Below are positions 10,031 through 19,927 of a stretch of 64,000 nt of DNA, one piece after another. How positions within the stretch are numbered: position 1 is the stretch's first letter; each line of letters opens with the position of its first letter. Location: the NCBI RefSeq assembly GCF_008247605.1, contig NZ_CP043420.1, positions 1,674,001-1,738,000 on the forward strand, in the 5' to 3' direction. The translations under genes were made by a program, and so were the position numbers. Source of the DNA: Kushneria phosphatilytica (GTDB lineage: Bacteria > Pseudomonadota > Gammaproteobacteria > Pseudomonadales > Halomonadaceae). Below the pieces are notes generated by a model, which was not told where the DNA came from, ran no database searches, and saw only the letters and a list, made by a program, of their open reading frames with translations.

Positions 10031-10771
10031 TCATGACCCTTGAAGACTGAAACGTTCCAGGGTCAGCTGATTTCCCTCAAGACGCAATTGCCAGCCATTG
10101 GACTCATCCCAGTCGCCCAGTACATGTCGACGTGCCGGAGTGCCGTCAGGAAGCGTCAGGTCATGTTCGGCCGGTCGGTGAGTATGCCCGTGGATCAGGG
10201 TATCCACGTTCCATTCAGCCATGACATCGATGACGGCCTGAGGCGTGACATCCATGATATCGTCCTGCTTGTCCTGATTGGCACTTTGTGAGTGTTCACG
10301 AAGCTGGCCGGCCAGGGCCTGACGTTGCTCAAGCGGCATGGCCAGAGTGCGTTGTTGCCATTCAGGGTCCCTGGTCATGGCACGAAACTGCATGTATTCC
10401 CTGTCCATGGTGCAAAGGCTGTCACCATGCATCAGCAGGGCCGGTCTACCGTCTTCAAGTTCAATCGTCTCATGCTCGTCGAGCAGGAGGGCACCTGTTC
10501 GACGTGAGAAGTCCTCACCGATCAGGAAGTCACGGTTGCCGTGCATGAAATACAGATTGGTGCCGCCATCACTGCACTCTCGCAGCGCTTCAATGATGCG
10601 CTCTTCAAAAGGGCCGCTCCCATCATCTCCGATCCAGCCTTCAAAGAGATCTCCCAGAATATAGAGAGCATCCGCTCCCGAGGCGCGATGGCGAAGATAG
10701 TTAATGAAGCCTTCGGCGATTCCGGGAGCGCCGGAATGCAGGTGCAGATCAGCAATGAAGAGTGTGGTCAT
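10031..10771 (-). CDS. lpxH: UDP-2,3-diacylglucosamine diphosphatase
   Basis: LpxH hydrolyses UDP-2,3-diacylglucosamine to lipid X in lipid A synthesis, as a peripheral membrane metallophosphoesterase. All metal motifs are present: DLHLH near the N-terminus, GDLFEGWIGDD, GNRDFLIG, HGDSLC and HGHTHRP. ATG 10771 is preceded by GGAGA and gives 246 residues (E. coli 240); the frame also opens five codons upstream without reason to use it. It lies 59 bases downstream of ppiB on the same strand and converges with the SARP gene, 27 bases away. Confidence 0.95.
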   Translation of the reverse strand: MTTLFIADLHLHSGAPGIAEGFINYLRHRASGADALYILGDLFEGWIGDDGSGPFEERIIEALRECSDGGTNLYFMHGNRDFLIGEDFSRRTGALLLDEHETIELEDGRPALLMHGDSLCTMDREYMQFRAMTRDPEWQQRTLAMPLEQRQALAGQLREHSQSANQDKQDDIMDVTPQAVIDVMAEWNVDTLIHGHTHRPAEHDLTLPDGTPARRHVLGDWDESNGWQLRLEGNQLTLERFSLQGS

Positions 10772-10830
10772 GGAGTCTCCGGTCAATCATCGCATCGACG
10801 TCCTTTCGGACGCCGATCATGGGAACTGGC

Positions 10831-11328
10831 TCAGCTATCGGCAATCCAGGCACGATGAACGATGATATCCTCGCTTGGAACATCGGCATGCATGCCGCGA
10901 CGAGTCGTTGCTACCTTGCGTATATTATCAACGACATCCATGCCCTCCCTGACTTCTCCGAAGACACAATATCCCCAACCCTGTGGTGTTGGTGCACTGT
11001 GATCCAGGAAGCTGTTGTCGGCCACATTGATGAAGAACTGTGCCGTGGCAGAATGGGGGTCATTGGTTCGCGCCATGGCCAGGCGGCCGCGAGTATTTTT
11101 CAGCCCATTGGTGGCTTCGTTACGGATCGGTGCCCGGGTCGGTTTCTGTTCGAAGTCAGTGGTAAAACCGCCTCCCTGAACCATGAAACCATCGATCACG
11201 CGATGAAACAGAGTGTTATCAAAATGACCGTCACGCACGTAGCGTTCGAAATTGGCGGTGGTCTCCGGGGCCTGCTCATGGAAGAGCTCGACGGTAATAT
11301 CCCCGGCACTGGTATTGAACACGATCAT
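10831..11328 (-). CDS. ppiB: Peptidyl-prolyl cis-trans isomerase B (cyclophilin)
   Basis: 165-residue cytosolic cyclophilin with no signal peptide. The catalytic core is visible: FHRVIDGFMVQGG (Arg and Phe of the active site), ATAQFFINVADNSFLD, and WGYCVFGEVREGMDVV. It catalyses proline isomerisation during folding. The same order ppiB-lpxH, with glnS divergent and cysS after it, is common in gammaproteobacteria. Confidence 0.95.
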   Translation of the reverse strand: MIVFNTSAGDITVELFHEQAPETTANFERYVRDGHFDNTLFHRVIDGFMVQGGGFTTDFEQKPTRAPIRNEATNGLKNTRGRLAMARTNDPHSATAQFFINVADNSFLDHSAPTPQGWGYCVFGEVREGMDVVDNIRKVATTRRGMHADVPSEDIIVHRAWIADS

Positions 11329-11531
11329 GCAGGATTCCCAACTGAGGCGATGAGAGGGTGGCGCCGCGCTGTATCTTGATTCATTGCTCAGCCGATGTCC
11401 TGTATCTGCGACGTTTCGACTGCCTGGTGAAGCCCGGCAATGGCCACGTTATAATAACGGTTTTGATCGATCGGGCGAAACAACCAGCCCGGCCTGCCCT
11501 TCAAGAGCCGCCAGGAGGCCAGTTACGCCCC

Positions 11532-13214
11532 ATGAGTGACGAGAGCACCAGCGCACCGAATTTTATCCGTACCCAGGTCCGCGAGGATCTCGAGGCCGGG
11601 CGCAACCAAACTGTGGTGACACGATTCCCCCCCGAACCCAATGGCTTTCTGCATATCGGTCATGCCAAGTCGATCTGTCTGAATTTCGGCATTGCCGAAC
11701 AGTTTGGTGGCTACTGCAACCTTCGTTTTGATGACACCAACCCTGTAAGGGAAGAACAGATTTATATCGATTCCATCCGGGAAGATGTGACCTGGTTGGG
11801 TTTCGAATGGGCCGGAGAGGTACGTTTTGCTTCGGACTATTTCACTCAGCTTCATGAGTGGGCCTGTCATCTGATCCGCAACGGCGATGCTTACGTGGAT
11901 GATCTGGGGGCCGACGAAATTCGTGAATACCGTGGCACTCTGACCGAGCCGGGACGACCCAGCCCATGGCGTGATCGGTCACCGGAAGAGAATCTGGTGC
12001 TGTTTGAGCAGATGCGAAATGGCGAGTTTGGTGAAGGTGAAAAGGTCTTGCGTGCGAAGATCGACATGGCTTCGCCCAATATCAATCTTCGTGATCCGGT
12101 CATCTATCGCATACGTCATGCCAGCCATCACCAGAGTGGTGAACAGTGGAAGATCTATCCTTCCTATGATTTCGCGCATGGCCAGTCCGATGCCATCGAA
12201 GGAGTGACCCATTCGATCTGTACGCTTGAGTTCGAAGATCACCGTCCTCTTTATGACTGGTTTCTGGAGCATCTGCCGGTGCCCGCCAGACCCCGACAGT
12301 ACGAGTTCGCACGTCTTAACCTCAGCTATACGGTAACGTCGAAACGCAAGCTCAGAATGCTGGTCGATCGCGGCATCGTGGATGGGTGGGACGACCCTCG
12401 CATGCCCACCATTGCCGGCATGCGTCGGCGAGGATATACCCCGGCCTCGATTCGCCACTTCTGCGACATGATCGGAGTAACGCGTGCCGATAGCCTGGTA
12501 GATATTCAGATGCTCTATCACGCTATCCGCAGTGATCTGGAAGATAATGCACCACGGGCGATGTGTGTGCTCAAGCCGCTTAAGGTCGTACTGACCAATG
12601 TGCCTGAAGATCACGAGGAGCATTTCGAGGTAGCCGGGCATCCGGCACGCAGCGATATGGGTACGCGTCGGTTACCGCTGAGTCGGGAAATCTGGATCGA
12701 TGCAGACGACTTCATGGAAGAGCCGCCGAAGAAATATTTCCGGCTGGCGCCGGAGCGTGAAGTGCGCCTTCGCAATGCTTATGTCATCCGCTGTGATGAA
12801 GTGATTCATGATGCCCAGGGTGAGGTCAGTGAACTGCGTTGCAGTGTCGATTTCGAAACGCTGGGCAAAAATCCTGAAGGACGTAAGGTGAAAGGAGTGA
12901 TTCACTGGGTCAGTGCAGCGCATGCCATTCCGGTTGAAGTGCGCAATTACGATAACCTTTTTCAGGTAGAGCAGCCTGATCGTGATCGGGATGGTGACTT
13001 CCTTGAGCATCTCAACGAGAGCTCGCTGGAAGTTATACAGGCCTGGGGTGAGCCGGCTCTGGCCGATGTTGCACCGGAAAGTCGTTATCAGTTCGAGCGA
13101 GTCGGGTATTTCTGTGCCGACCGTCATGATACTCGGCCTGAACATCCCGTATTCAACCGTACTGTCAGCCTCAAGGATGGCTGGGCCAGGGCACAGAAAA
13201 GGCAGGATTCATGA
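11532..13214 (+). CDS. glnS: Glutaminyl-tRNA synthetase
   Basis: 560 residues, close to the E. coli enzyme (554). Class I signatures: [14 protein letters not shown] (HIGH) in the N-terminal Rossmann fold and the KMSKS equivalent TSKRKL near residue 270, with the GlnRS-type anticodon-binding beta-barrels in the C-terminal half. The frame runs open from 11358, but ATG 11532 gives the expected N-terminus; AGGAGG lies 13 bases upstream, a long spacing. The last four bases overlap the start of cysS (ATGA), indicating translational coupling. Confidence 0.97.
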   Translation: MSDESTSAPNFIRTQVREDLEAGRNQTVVTRFPPEPNGFLHIGHAKSICLNFGIAEQFGGYCNLRFDDTNPVREEQIYIDSIREDVTWLGFEWAGEVRFASDYFTQLHEWACHLIRNGDAYVDDLGADEIREYRGTLTEPGRPSPWRDRSPEENLVLFEQMRNGEFGEGEKVLRAKIDMASPNINLRDPVIYRIRHASHHQSGEQWKIYPSYDFAHGQSDAIEGVTHSICTLEFEDHRPLYDWFLEHLPVPARPRQYEFARLNLSYTVTSKRKLRMLVDRGIVDGWDDPRMPTIAGMRRRGYTPASIRHFCDMIGVTRADSLVDIQMLYHAIRSDLEDNAPRAMCVLKPLKVVLTNVPEDHEEHFEVAGHPARSDMGTRRLPLSREIWIDADDFMEEPPKKYFRLAPEREVRLRNAYVIRCDEVIHDAQGEVSELRCSVDFETLGKNPEGRKVKGVIHWVSAAHAIPVEVRNYDNLFQVEQPDRDRDGDFLEHLNESSLEVIQAWGEPALADVAPESRYQFERVGYFCADRHDTRPEHPVFNRTVSLKDGWARAQKRQDS

Positions 13215-14608
13215 GCACACTGCAGATCTACAATACGCTGACTCGGCGCAAGGAGGCCTTCCGGCCAATCGAGCCGGGCCATGTGCGCATGTATGTCTGT
13301 GGCATGACGGTTTACGACTATTGTCATCTGGGCCACGCCAGAGTGCTCGTGGCCTTTGATGTTATTGTTCGTTATCTGCGTGCGCATGGTTATACCGTTA
13401 CCTATGTGCGCAATATCACTGATATCGATGACAAGATTCTTGAACGGGCACGTCAGAACGATGAGTCAATCGATGCTCTGACCGAGCGCATGATCGAGGC
13501 CATGCATGAGGACGAACGGGCACTGGGTATCCTGCCTCCGGATAGCGAGCCGCGTGCAACCCGGCATGTCGATGACATTATCGACATGATCCGATCTCTG
13601 GTGGATAAAGGCTACGCCTATCGGGCTGATAATGGCGATGTCTACTATCGAGTCCGCCGTTTTGAGCAATATGGCAGGCTCAACAATCGCAATCCTGATG
13701 AGATGCGTGCCGGAGCCCGAATAGAAGTTGAAACTGCCAAGGAAGATCCGCTCGACTTCGTATTGTGGAAGTCGGCCCGTCCTGGAGAGCCTTGCTGGCC
13801 GTCCCCCTGGGGGGACGGGCGGCCCGGCTGGCATATTGAATGCTCGGCCATGTCGACCTGCTGTCTGGGTGATACCTTCGATATTCATGGTGGCGGCCCC
13901 GATCTGACCTTTCCGCACCATGAGAACGAAATTGCCCAGAGCGAGGCAGCCACCGGTCAGCATTATGTCAATACCTGGATGCATGCCGGGGCGTTGCGGG
14001 TCAATGAAGAGAAGATGTCCAAATCGCTGGGCAACTTCTTTACCATTCGTGACGTACTGGAAAGCCACGATCCGGAAGTAGTGCGTTATCTACTGGTAGC
14101 CAGTCATTATCGCAGCCCGATCAACTACGCCCCTGACACCCTGAATGAGGCTCGACGCTCGCTTGAGCGTTTCTATCATGCGCTTGAGAACATCACGCCG
14201 GTGGCGGGTGAAGTCGATCAGCGCTGGAATGAGCGTTTTCATGCGGCGATGGCCGACGATTTCAATACACCGGAAGCGCTGGCGGTACTTTTCGACCTGG
14301 TGCGTGAACTCAATCGTGCTCGTCGTGAAGATAAGGATGTCGAAGCCGGTGCGCTGGCCTTCGAACTGCATCGACTGGGTGCAATACTGGGACTGCTTGA
14401 ACGGGAACCGGCCGAATTCCTGAGCGCTGGAAAAGGAGAGGATTTACCGCTGCCGGAATCCGAAATAGAAGCGTTGATCGAGGCTCGCAATGCTGCCCGC
14501 CACGCAAAAGACTTCGTTGAAGCGGATCGTATCCGTGATGAACTGGCCGGGCAGGGCATTGTGCTCAAGGATTCCCGGGAGGGAACGCGCTGGCGGATCG
14601 AGCATTGA
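13211..14608 (+). CDS. cysS: Cysteinyl-tRNA synthetase
   Basis: 465 residues, family length. Class I motifs: [10 protein letters not shown] (HIGH) and [11 protein letters not shown]. Zinc ligands are expected from Cys in [10 protein letters not shown] and from ECSAMS and HHENE near the active site. It charges tRNA-Cys. Translation is coupled to glnS by a four-base overlap, and the pair ends at a strong terminator. Confidence 0.97.
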   Translation: MSTLQIYNTLTRRKEAFRPIEPGHVRMYVCGMTVYDYCHLGHARVLVAFDVIVRYLRAHGYTVTYVRNITDIDDKILERARQNDESIDALTERMIEAMHEDERALGILPPDSEPRATRHVDDIIDMIRSLVDKGYAYRADNGDVYYRVRRFEQYGRLNNRNPDEMRAGARIEVETAKEDPLDFVLWKSARPGEPCWPSPWGDGRPGWHIECSAMSTCCLGDTFDIHGGGPDLTFPHHENEIAQSEAATGQHYVNTWMHAGALRVNEEKMSKSLGNFFTIRDVLESHDPEVVRYLLVASHYRSPINYAPDTLNEARRSLERFYHALENITPVAGEVDQRWNERFHAAMADDFNTPEALAVLFDLVRELNRARREDKDVEAGALAFELHRLGAILGLLEREPAEFLSAGKGEDLPLPESEIEALIEARNAARHAKDFVEADRIRDELAGQGIVLKDSREGTRWRIEH

Positions 14609-14653
14609 TGATTGTTTCCAGCGCGGAAGCAACAGTGAAGGTGCGCAGGTAAT

Positions 14654-14681
14654 AAAGCCCCGCCAATCGGCGGGGCTTTTT
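14654..14681 (+). terminator. Terminator after cysS (probably bidirectional with folD)
   Basis: Perfect stem AAAGCCCCGCC/GGCGGGGCTTT with loop AATC, followed by TT; the A-run on the 5' side makes it also usable for the convergent folD transcript. Confidence 0.92.
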
Positions 14682-14704
14682 GTTATGGCTATCGGCAGAC
14701 CCTG

Positions 14705-15565
14705 TCAGGGGCGGGGATCATGTTGTTCGGCGGCAAACAGAGTGTTCTCAAGCAACGAGGCCACCGTCATTGGCCCTACGCCACCAGGCACAGGCGTGAT
14801 ATGGCTGGCCCGCGCTGCAGCAGATTCGAATTCTACATCACCAATCAGTTTGCCTTCATCATTACGGGTGATGCCGACATCGATGACAATCGCTCCATCG
14901 CGAACCCATTCACCACGTACCAGGCCGGGTTTTCCTACTGCCACAATCAGCAGTTCCGCGTTTCGAACGTGCTGCTCGAGGTTGCGGGTAAAGCGATGAC
15001 AGATGGTGGTTGTACAACCGGCCAACAGCAGTTCGAGCGCCATTGGACGGCCCACGATATTGGAGGCGCCCACGATCGTGGCATCCAGCCCCCTGACAGA
15101 CAGGTTCGACTCTTCAAGCAGGGTAATGATGCCTTTCGGTGTGCAGGGCCTCAAAGTGGGTAGTCGTTGTGCAAGGCGACCCAGATTATAAGGGTGAAAC
15201 CCATCAACATCCTTGTCAGGGTGAATACGTTCCAGTATGGGCCGAGCATCGAGATGTTGAGGCAAGGGCAGCTGTAAAAGAATGCCGTCGATGCTCGCAT
15301 CTGCATTGAGCTCATCAATCAGTTTTTCGAGCACCTGTTGGCTGGTGTCGGCCGACAGCTCGTGCTGGACACTGCGAATGCCTGCCTGTTCACAGGCACG
15401 ATGCTTGTTACGAACATAAACCTGTGAGGCAGGATCGGTACCTACCAGAACGACCGCGAGTCCCGGTGGACGCAGCCCATGCTCCATGCGGCCGGTAACC
15501 TCCTGTGCAACACGTTCGCGTACCCGGGAGGCAACTGCCTTGCCGTCGATCATTTGAGCGGTCAT
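14705..15565 (-). CDS. folD: Methylenetetrahydrofolate dehydrogenase / methenyltetrahydrofolate cyclohydrolase
   Basis: Bifunctional cytosolic enzyme of one-carbon metabolism, 286 residues (E. coli 288). Visible motifs: [19 protein letters not shown] (substrate Tyr and catalytic Lys), [13 protein letters not shown], and the signature [13 protein letters not shown], then the NADP-binding [15 protein letters not shown] segment (here [16 protein letters not shown]) and [12 protein letters not shown] near the end. ATG 15565 has AAGG five to six bases upstream; the frame is open a further 39 codons with no ribosome site. Confidence 0.96.
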   Translation of the reverse strand: MTAQMIDGKAVASRVRERVAQEVTGRMEHGLRPPGLAVVLVGTDPASQVYVRNKHRACEQAGIRSVQHELSADTSQQVLEKLIDELNADASIDGILLQLPLPQHLDARPILERIHPDKDVDGFHPYNLGRLAQRLPTLRPCTPKGIITLLEESNLSVRGLDATIVGASNIVGRPMALELLLAGCTTTICHRFTRNLEQHVRNAELLIVAVGKPGLVRGEWVRDGAIVIDVGITRNDEGKLIGDVEFESAAARASHITPVPGGVGPMTVASLLENTLFAAEQHDPRP

Positions 15566-15664
15566 CAGCCTTGTTCCTTGCGCTGTTACGGGAAAAGCGG
15601 TTTCAGGGCGCGCAATTGTCTCACGCCCCGGAAGGCAGTCAATGCCGCTATTTGCTTCTTCGGA

Positions 15665-15693
15665 CTTGACCCTGAAAGCCATTTCGGTAGAAT
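15665..15693 (+). promoter_or_regulatory. Sigma-70 promoter of the tRNA cluster
   Basis: TTGACC and TAGAAT with a 17-base spacer, followed by a GC-rich discriminator (GCGCC), as expected for a stringently controlled stable-RNA promoter. It lies about 42 bases upstream of mature tRNA-Pro and overlaps the folD upstream region. Confidence 0.65.
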
Positions 15694-15734
15694 GCGCCTC
15701 GCATTGAACATCTGTCGATCAGCGGCCGACGTTC

Positions 15735-15811
15735 CGGGGTATAGCGCAGTCTGGTAGCGCGCCTGCTTTGGGAGCAGGATGTCGGGGGTTCAAATCCCTC
15801 TACCCCGACCA
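15735..15811 (+). tRNA. tRNA-Pro (anticodon TGG)
   Basis: Acceptor stem CGGGGTA/TACCCCG with encoded ACCA, D-loop with GTCTGGTA, anticodon stem CCTGC/GCAGG and loop TTTGGGA (anticodon TGG), T-arm GGGGGTTCAAATCCC. Cloverleaf complete. First gene of the three-tRNA cluster. Confidence 0.97.
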
Positions 15812-15876
15812 ACATGCTGTTTTTAAAAGATTTTTTAAAAAGGCGTGTTGACGTAATGTGGACCGGCAAGTAGAAT

Positions 15877-15953
15877 GCGCCCATAGCTCAACCGGATAGA
15901 GCAACGGCCTTCTAAGCCGTAGGTTGCAGGTTCAAGTCCTGCTGGGCGTACCA
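15877..15953 (+). tRNA. tRNA-Arg (anticodon TCT)
   Basis: Acceptor GCGCCCA/TGGGCGT (terminal G-T pair) with encoded CCA; anticodon stem ACGGC/GCCGT and loop CTTCTAA; T-arm with GGTTCAAGTCC. The mature 5' end follows directly after a TAGAAT that resembles a -10 box. Confidence 0.96.
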
Positions 15954-15996
15954 GTTCAGGATGTCTGCAACAAGTATCCGGTAACATTACTGTTAT

Positions 15997-16072
15997 GGTG
16001 GATGTAGCTCAGTGGTAGAGCCCCGGATTGTGGCTCCGGTGGTCGTGGGTTCGATCCCCATCATCCACCCCA
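15997..16072 (+). tRNA. tRNA-His (anticodon GTG)
   Basis: Carries the extra 5' G(-1) pairing with discriminator C73, the hallmark of tRNA-His. Acceptor GTGGATG/CATCCAC, anticodon loop ATTGTGG-type with GTG, T-arm GGGTTCGATCCCC, encoded CCA. Last gene of the cluster. Confidence 0.97.
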
Positions 16073-16099
16073 TATTCGACAGCTTAGGCTGTCTTTCAG

Positions 16100-16133
16100 C
16101 AGGGAAGCCTTTAAGGGGCTTCCCTGTTTTTTT
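16100..16133 (+). terminator. Terminator of the tRNA cluster
   Basis: Stem CAGGGAAGCC/GGCTTCCCTG with a 7-base loop and a run of seven T. Confidence 0.93.
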
Positions 16134-16231
16134 GTTCGTTTTTTAGCCGTGCCGGGAAGGGGCGGCTTCAGATGTTCATGGTATCTGGATGAATAGACAC
16201 GTTCTATTGCCGATCCTGCCTCTTTCAGCCC

Positions 16232-16260
16232 TTGAAATCGAACCCTTCACGCCATATTAA
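16232..16260 (+). promoter_or_regulatory. Sigma-70 promoter upstream of tig
   Basis: TTGAAA and TATTAA with a 17-base spacer, giving a leader of about 90 nt before the tig ATG. The rest of the 16134-16358 gap shows no gene. Confidence 0.6.
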
Positions 16261-16358
16261 AGCTTTACGCGCTTGCCAGGGCTGCCTGCGCTTCTTAAAA
16301 TCTTTGCCTTTACGTTTTTCATTGACGCATACCACCGCCTGTGGGTAGAGGATCATTC

Positions 16359-17702
16359 ATGCAAGTTTCCGTCGAGACGACTTCGCCGATTGAACGCCGT
16401 GTTTCCGTACAGGTCCCGGCCGAGGAAGTCGATCAAACTGTCAACGATCGACTCCGGGACACCGCCAGCCGAGTGCGTCTGAACGGATTTCGGCCGGGCA
16501 AGGTTCCCATGAGCGTCGTGCGGCAGCGCTTCGGTCAGGAAGTGCGTAATGAAGTCGTCGACGAGCTGATGCGTCAGAACTACGTCCGGGCCATTACCGA
16601 GCACTCCCTGAATCCGGCTGGCTATCCTTCCATTGAACCGACTGTCAATGAGGCAGGGCGTGATCTGGAATTTGTCGCCACCATCGAAGTTTATCCCGAA
16701 ATCGAGCTCAAGGAGCTCAATGGGGCTGAAGTTGAGCGCCCTCAGGCCGAAATTACCAGTGAAGACATCGATGAAATGATCGAGACACTGCGCAAACAGA
16801 ATGCGCAGTACGAAGAGGTGCAGCGTCCGGCGGAAGATGGCGATCAGGTAACGCTTGATTTCGAAGGATTTATCGATGGCGAGGCTTTCGAGGGCGGCAA
16901 GGCCGAAGGGCATCAGCTGGTACTGGGATCCAACAGCTTCATTCCGGGCTTCGAGGATCAGCTCAAGGGCGCCAGTGCCGGTGATACACCCGATGTGGTT
17001 GTCTCTTTCCCCGAGGATTACCAGGCCGAGCATCTGGCCGGGAAGGAAGCCACCTTTAAAACACGTATCCACAAGGTAGAAGCTCAGCAGCTGCCGGAGC
17101 TGGATGCCGATTTTACCAGCCAGTTCGGTGTTGAGGATGGTGATCTGGAAAAGTTCCGCACTGAGGTTCAGCGGAACATGCAGCGCGAGCTGGACAATGC
17201 GATCGAAAATAGCGTCAAGCAGCAGGTCATCGAAGCGCTGAAGAGTGGCAATGAAGTTACTGTACCCCAGGGGTTGATTCAGCAAGAGACCGAGGGGCTC
17301 AAGAAACAGGCAGCGCAACAGTTCGGTCTGGGAGAAGATTTCGATGTTTCTCAGCTGCCTGATGAGTTGTTTGCCGAGCAGGCCCGCAGCAGGGTAGTGG
17401 TTGGCCTGCTGCTTGCTGAAGTGGTCAGCCAGCATGAGCTGGATGCCAGTGACGACGAAATTCGTGCTTATATCGAAGAGCAGGCCGGGCAGTATGAGCA
17501 GCCTTCTCAGGTCGTTGATCACTATATGGGCAATGAACAGCTGAAAAATCAGATCAAGTCTGCTGTGCTTGAGAACAAGGCCGTGGATATCCTGTTGTCC
17601 CAGGCGCAGGTGACCGAAGTGCCAATGTCTTATCAGGAAGCACTGCAGGCCGCTCAGCAGCAGCCGGGTGGCGAAGAGGAAGGTGGCGCTGAAAACGCCT
17701 GA
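16359..17702 (+). CDS. tig: Trigger factor
   Basis: Ribosome-associated chaperone and prolyl isomerase, 447 residues. The N-terminal ribosome-binding domain holds the signature GFRPGKVP (here NGFRPGKVPMSVV) near residue 45. The FKBP-type PPIase domain begins about residue 155 (EDGDQVTLDFEGFIDGEAFEGG), and the helical C-terminal chaperone domain follows. ATG 16359 is preceded by AGAGG and gives the family start MQVSVETTSP; the open frame starts six codons earlier. It heads the tig-clpP-clpX-lon-hupB-ppiD block. Confidence 0.97.
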   Translation: MQVSVETTSPIERRVSVQVPAEEVDQTVNDRLRDTASRVRLNGFRPGKVPMSVVRQRFGQEVRNEVVDELMRQNYVRAITEHSLNPAGYPSIEPTVNEAGRDLEFVATIEVYPEIELKELNGAEVERPQAEITSEDIDEMIETLRKQNAQYEEVQRPAEDGDQVTLDFEGFIDGEAFEGGKAEGHQLVLGSNSFIPGFEDQLKGASAGDTPDVVVSFPEDYQAEHLAGKEATFKTRIHKVEAQQLPELDADFTSQFGVEDGDLEKFRTEVQRNMQRELDNAIENSVKQQVIEALKSGNEVTVPQGLIQQETEGLKKQAAQQFGLGEDFDVSQLPDELFAEQARSRVVVGLLLAEVVSQHELDASDDEIRAYIEEQAGQYEQPSQVVDHYMGNEQLKNQIKSAVLENKAVDILLSQAQVTEVPMSYQEALQAAQQQPGGEEEGGAENA

Positions 17703-17740
17703 AGCTGTGCTGCTTCGCCCCTGACTCCGAGACACAATGA

Positions 17741-17763
17741 ACCCGGCTTAACGCCGGGTTTCT
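17741..17763 (+). terminator. Terminator between tig and clpP
   Basis: Stem AACCCGGC/GCCGGGTT, loop TTAAC, short T-run (TTTCT). Probably an attenuating rather than absolute stop, since clpP follows 25 bases later. Confidence 0.75.
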
Positions 17764-17787
17764 AATCACTGGACGAGGTAGGCCTTC

Positions 17788-18408
17788 ATGCAAGACGAGT
17801 TCGATATCACCAACGCCGGTGGACTGGTGCCGATGGTCGTGGAGCAGAATGCTCGTGGCGAACGTGCCTACGACATCTATTCACGCCTGCTCAAGGAGCG
17901 TGTGGTCTTTCTGGTCGGTCCGGTGGAGGATTACACGGCCAACCTGATTGTTGCGCAGCTTCTCTTTCTGGAGTCGGAAAATCCGGACAAGGACATTCAT
18001 CTCTATATCAATTCGCCTGGTGGCTCGGTTACGGCCGGTATGTCGATTTATGACACCATGCAGTTTATTCGTCCCAATGTTTCCACGGTCTGCATCGGTC
18101 AGGCCGCCAGCATGGGCGCATTGCTGCTGGCCGGAGGCGCGAGTGGCAAGCGTTTCTGCCTGCCCCATTCGCGCATGATGATCCATCAGCCTCTGGGGGG
18201 ATATCAGGGCCAGGCCAGCGATATCGAGATTCATACTCGTGAAATTCTCAATATTCGCAAGCGTCTCAATGAGATACTGGCTCATCATACCGGACAGGAT
18301 TACGAGAAGATCGCTCGGGACACGGACCGTGATAATTTCATGAGTGGCAGTCAGGCGGTTGAGTATGGGTTGATCGATGATGTGCTGGATAAGCGCCCGA
18401 CAACTTGA
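17788..18408 (+). CDS. clpP: ATP-dependent Clp protease proteolytic subunit
   Basis: 206 residues. Serine-protease triad: Ser in [11 protein letters not shown], His in RMMIHQP, Asp in DTDRDNFM. Conserved INSPGGSV oxyanion strand. It forms the tetradecameric chamber docked by ClpX, encoded immediately downstream. A short N-terminal extension ([12 protein letters not shown]) precedes LVPMVVEQ, likely a cleaved propeptide. GAGG lies upstream of the ATG. Confidence 0.97.
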   Translation: MQDEFDITNAGGLVPMVVEQNARGERAYDIYSRLLKERVVFLVGPVEDYTANLIVAQLLFLESENPDKDIHLYINSPGGSVTAGMSIYDTMQFIRPNVSTVCIGQAASMGALLLAGGASGKRFCLPHSRMMIHQPLGGYQGQASDIEIHTREILNIRKRLNEILAHHTGQDYEKIARDTDRDNFMSGSQAVEYGLIDDVLDKRPTT

Positions 18409-18479
18409 TAGCGTAAATTTTGTCTATAGCAATGACCGGCGGTCGGTAGCACCGGCCGCTGTTACCAAGAGGTACGCGA

Positions 18480-19772
18480 ATGGCTGACGGCAAAGGCAAG
18501 GACGAAAACGGCAAGCTGCTGTATTGCTCGTTCTGCGGCAAGAACCAGAATGAGGTGCGCAAGCTGATTGCGGGTCCGTCCGTCTACATCTGCGATGAGT
18601 GTGTCGATCTGTGCAATGACATCATTCGCGAAGAGGTGCTGGAGGCGGATACCAGTGGCGGCGAGGAGCGTCTGCCCACGCCTCACGAGATTCGCAATAC
18701 CCTTGATGATTATGTAATCGGTCAGGATCGCGCCAAGATGGTGCTCTCGGTAGCCGTTTATAATCATTACAAGCGCCTGCGTGCCGATGAGAAGAAGGAC
18801 AAGGACGAGAATGTTGAACTTGGCAAAAGTAATATCCTGCTGATCGGTCCAACCGGTAGCGGCAAGACATTGCTTGCCGAGACCATGGCTCGATTGCTCA
18901 ACGTGCCCTTTACCATTGCAGATGCAACCACGCTGACTGAAGCCGGTTATGTGGGTGAAGATGTTGAAAACATCATTCAGAAACTGCTTCAGAAGTGCGA
19001 TTACGATGTTGAGAAGGCTCAGCGGGGTATCGTCTATATAGACGAGATCGACAAGATCGCGCGCAAATCGGAAAACCCCTCGATCACCCGGGATGTATCC
19101 GGAGAGGGTGTTCAGCAGGCGCTGCTCAAGCTGATTGAAGGCACTACTGCTTCAGTGCCGCCCCAGGGAGGCCGTAAACATCCACAGCAGGAATTTCTGC
19201 AGGTGGATACCACCAATATGCTGTTTATCGTTGGTGGGGCCTTTGCCGGTCTTGAAAAGGTGATCCGTGATCGTGCCGAGCGTGGGGGCATCGGGTTCAA
19301 TGCCACGGTCAAAAGCAAGGAGACCGACAAGGGTGTAGGGGATGTGCTGGCAGGTGTTGAAACCGAAGACCTGGTCAAGTTTGGTCTTATCCCCGAGTTT
19401 GTTGGTCGGTTGCCGGTAGTGGCTACCCTGAATGAACTTGATGAAGATGCGCTGATCCAGATTCTGACCGAGCCCAAAAACTCCCTGATTCGTCAGTACA
19501 AGCGTCTTTTCGACATGGAAGGCGTTGAACTGGACTTCAGAGAAGATGCACTGCGGGCAGTTGCCAACAAGGCCATAGTGCGTCGTGCCGGGGCTCGTGG
19601 CTTGCGTTCGATTCTGGAAGCCATTCTGCTCAATACCATGTATGAGATCCCTTCAACCGAGAACGTCTCCAAGGTTGTGATCGACGAATCGGTGGTTGCC
19701 GGTGACAGTGAGCCTCTGCTGATCTACTCCAATCAGGAAGAGAGCAAGAGGGTCGCCGGCAAGGACGGTTAA
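18480..19772 (+). CDS. clpX: ATP-dependent Clp protease ATPase subunit
   Basis: 430 residues. N-terminal zinc-binding domain with CSFCGKN and CDECVDLC (four Cys), then an AAA+ module: Walker A GPTGSGKT, Walker [10 protein letters not shown], the IGF-type ClpP-binding loop region (GGIGFNATV) and sensor 2 GARGLRS. It unfolds substrates for ClpP. ATG 18480 follows GAGG. It is 71 bases after clpP and ends before a hairpin terminator. Confidence 0.97.
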   Translation: MADGKGKDENGKLLYCSFCGKNQNEVRKLIAGPSVYICDECVDLCNDIIREEVLEADTSGGEERLPTPHEIRNTLDDYVIGQDRAKMVLSVAVYNHYKRLRADEKKDKDENVELGKSNILLIGPTGSGKTLLAETMARLLNVPFTIADATTLTEAGYVGEDVENIIQKLLQKCDYDVEKAQRGIVYIDEIDKIARKSENPSITRDVSGEGVQQALLKLIEGTTASVPPQGGRKHPQQEFLQVDTTNMLFIVGGAFAGLEKVIRDRAERGGIGFNATVKSKETDKGVGDVLAGVETEDLVKFGLIPEFVGRLPVVATLNELDEDALIQILTEPKNSLIRQYKRLFDMEGVELDFREDALRAVANKAIVRRAGARGLRSILEAILLNTMYEIPSTENVSKVVIDESVVAGDSEPLLIYSNQEESKRVAGKDG

Positions 19773-19797
19773 TCCCTGTTGATCCAATAACCGTCTA

Positions 19798-19830
19798 CAA
19801 CGGGTGATGTTACTGTCACCCGTTGTCTTC
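19798..19830 (+). terminator. Terminator after clpX
   Basis: Perfect 10-bp stem CAACGGGTGA/TCACCCGTTG with an 8-base loop, followed by TCTT. Moderate U-tract. Confidence 0.7.
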
Positions 19831-19927
19831 GTGTCCGGTTGTAATACGGGGTCCCCACCCTCATCCATTGGGTATCCGTGCCGCATCGCATGTGGCTCAC
19901 CCACTGAATTGCCGAGGATTAGTTGCG

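Noticed and set aside
16353..17735. 460-codon minus-strand frame opposite tig, and a 433-codon frame opposite lon (20519-21820)
   Set aside because: Both lie antisense to certain core genes and have Leu/Phe/Ile-rich translations typical of antisense frames.
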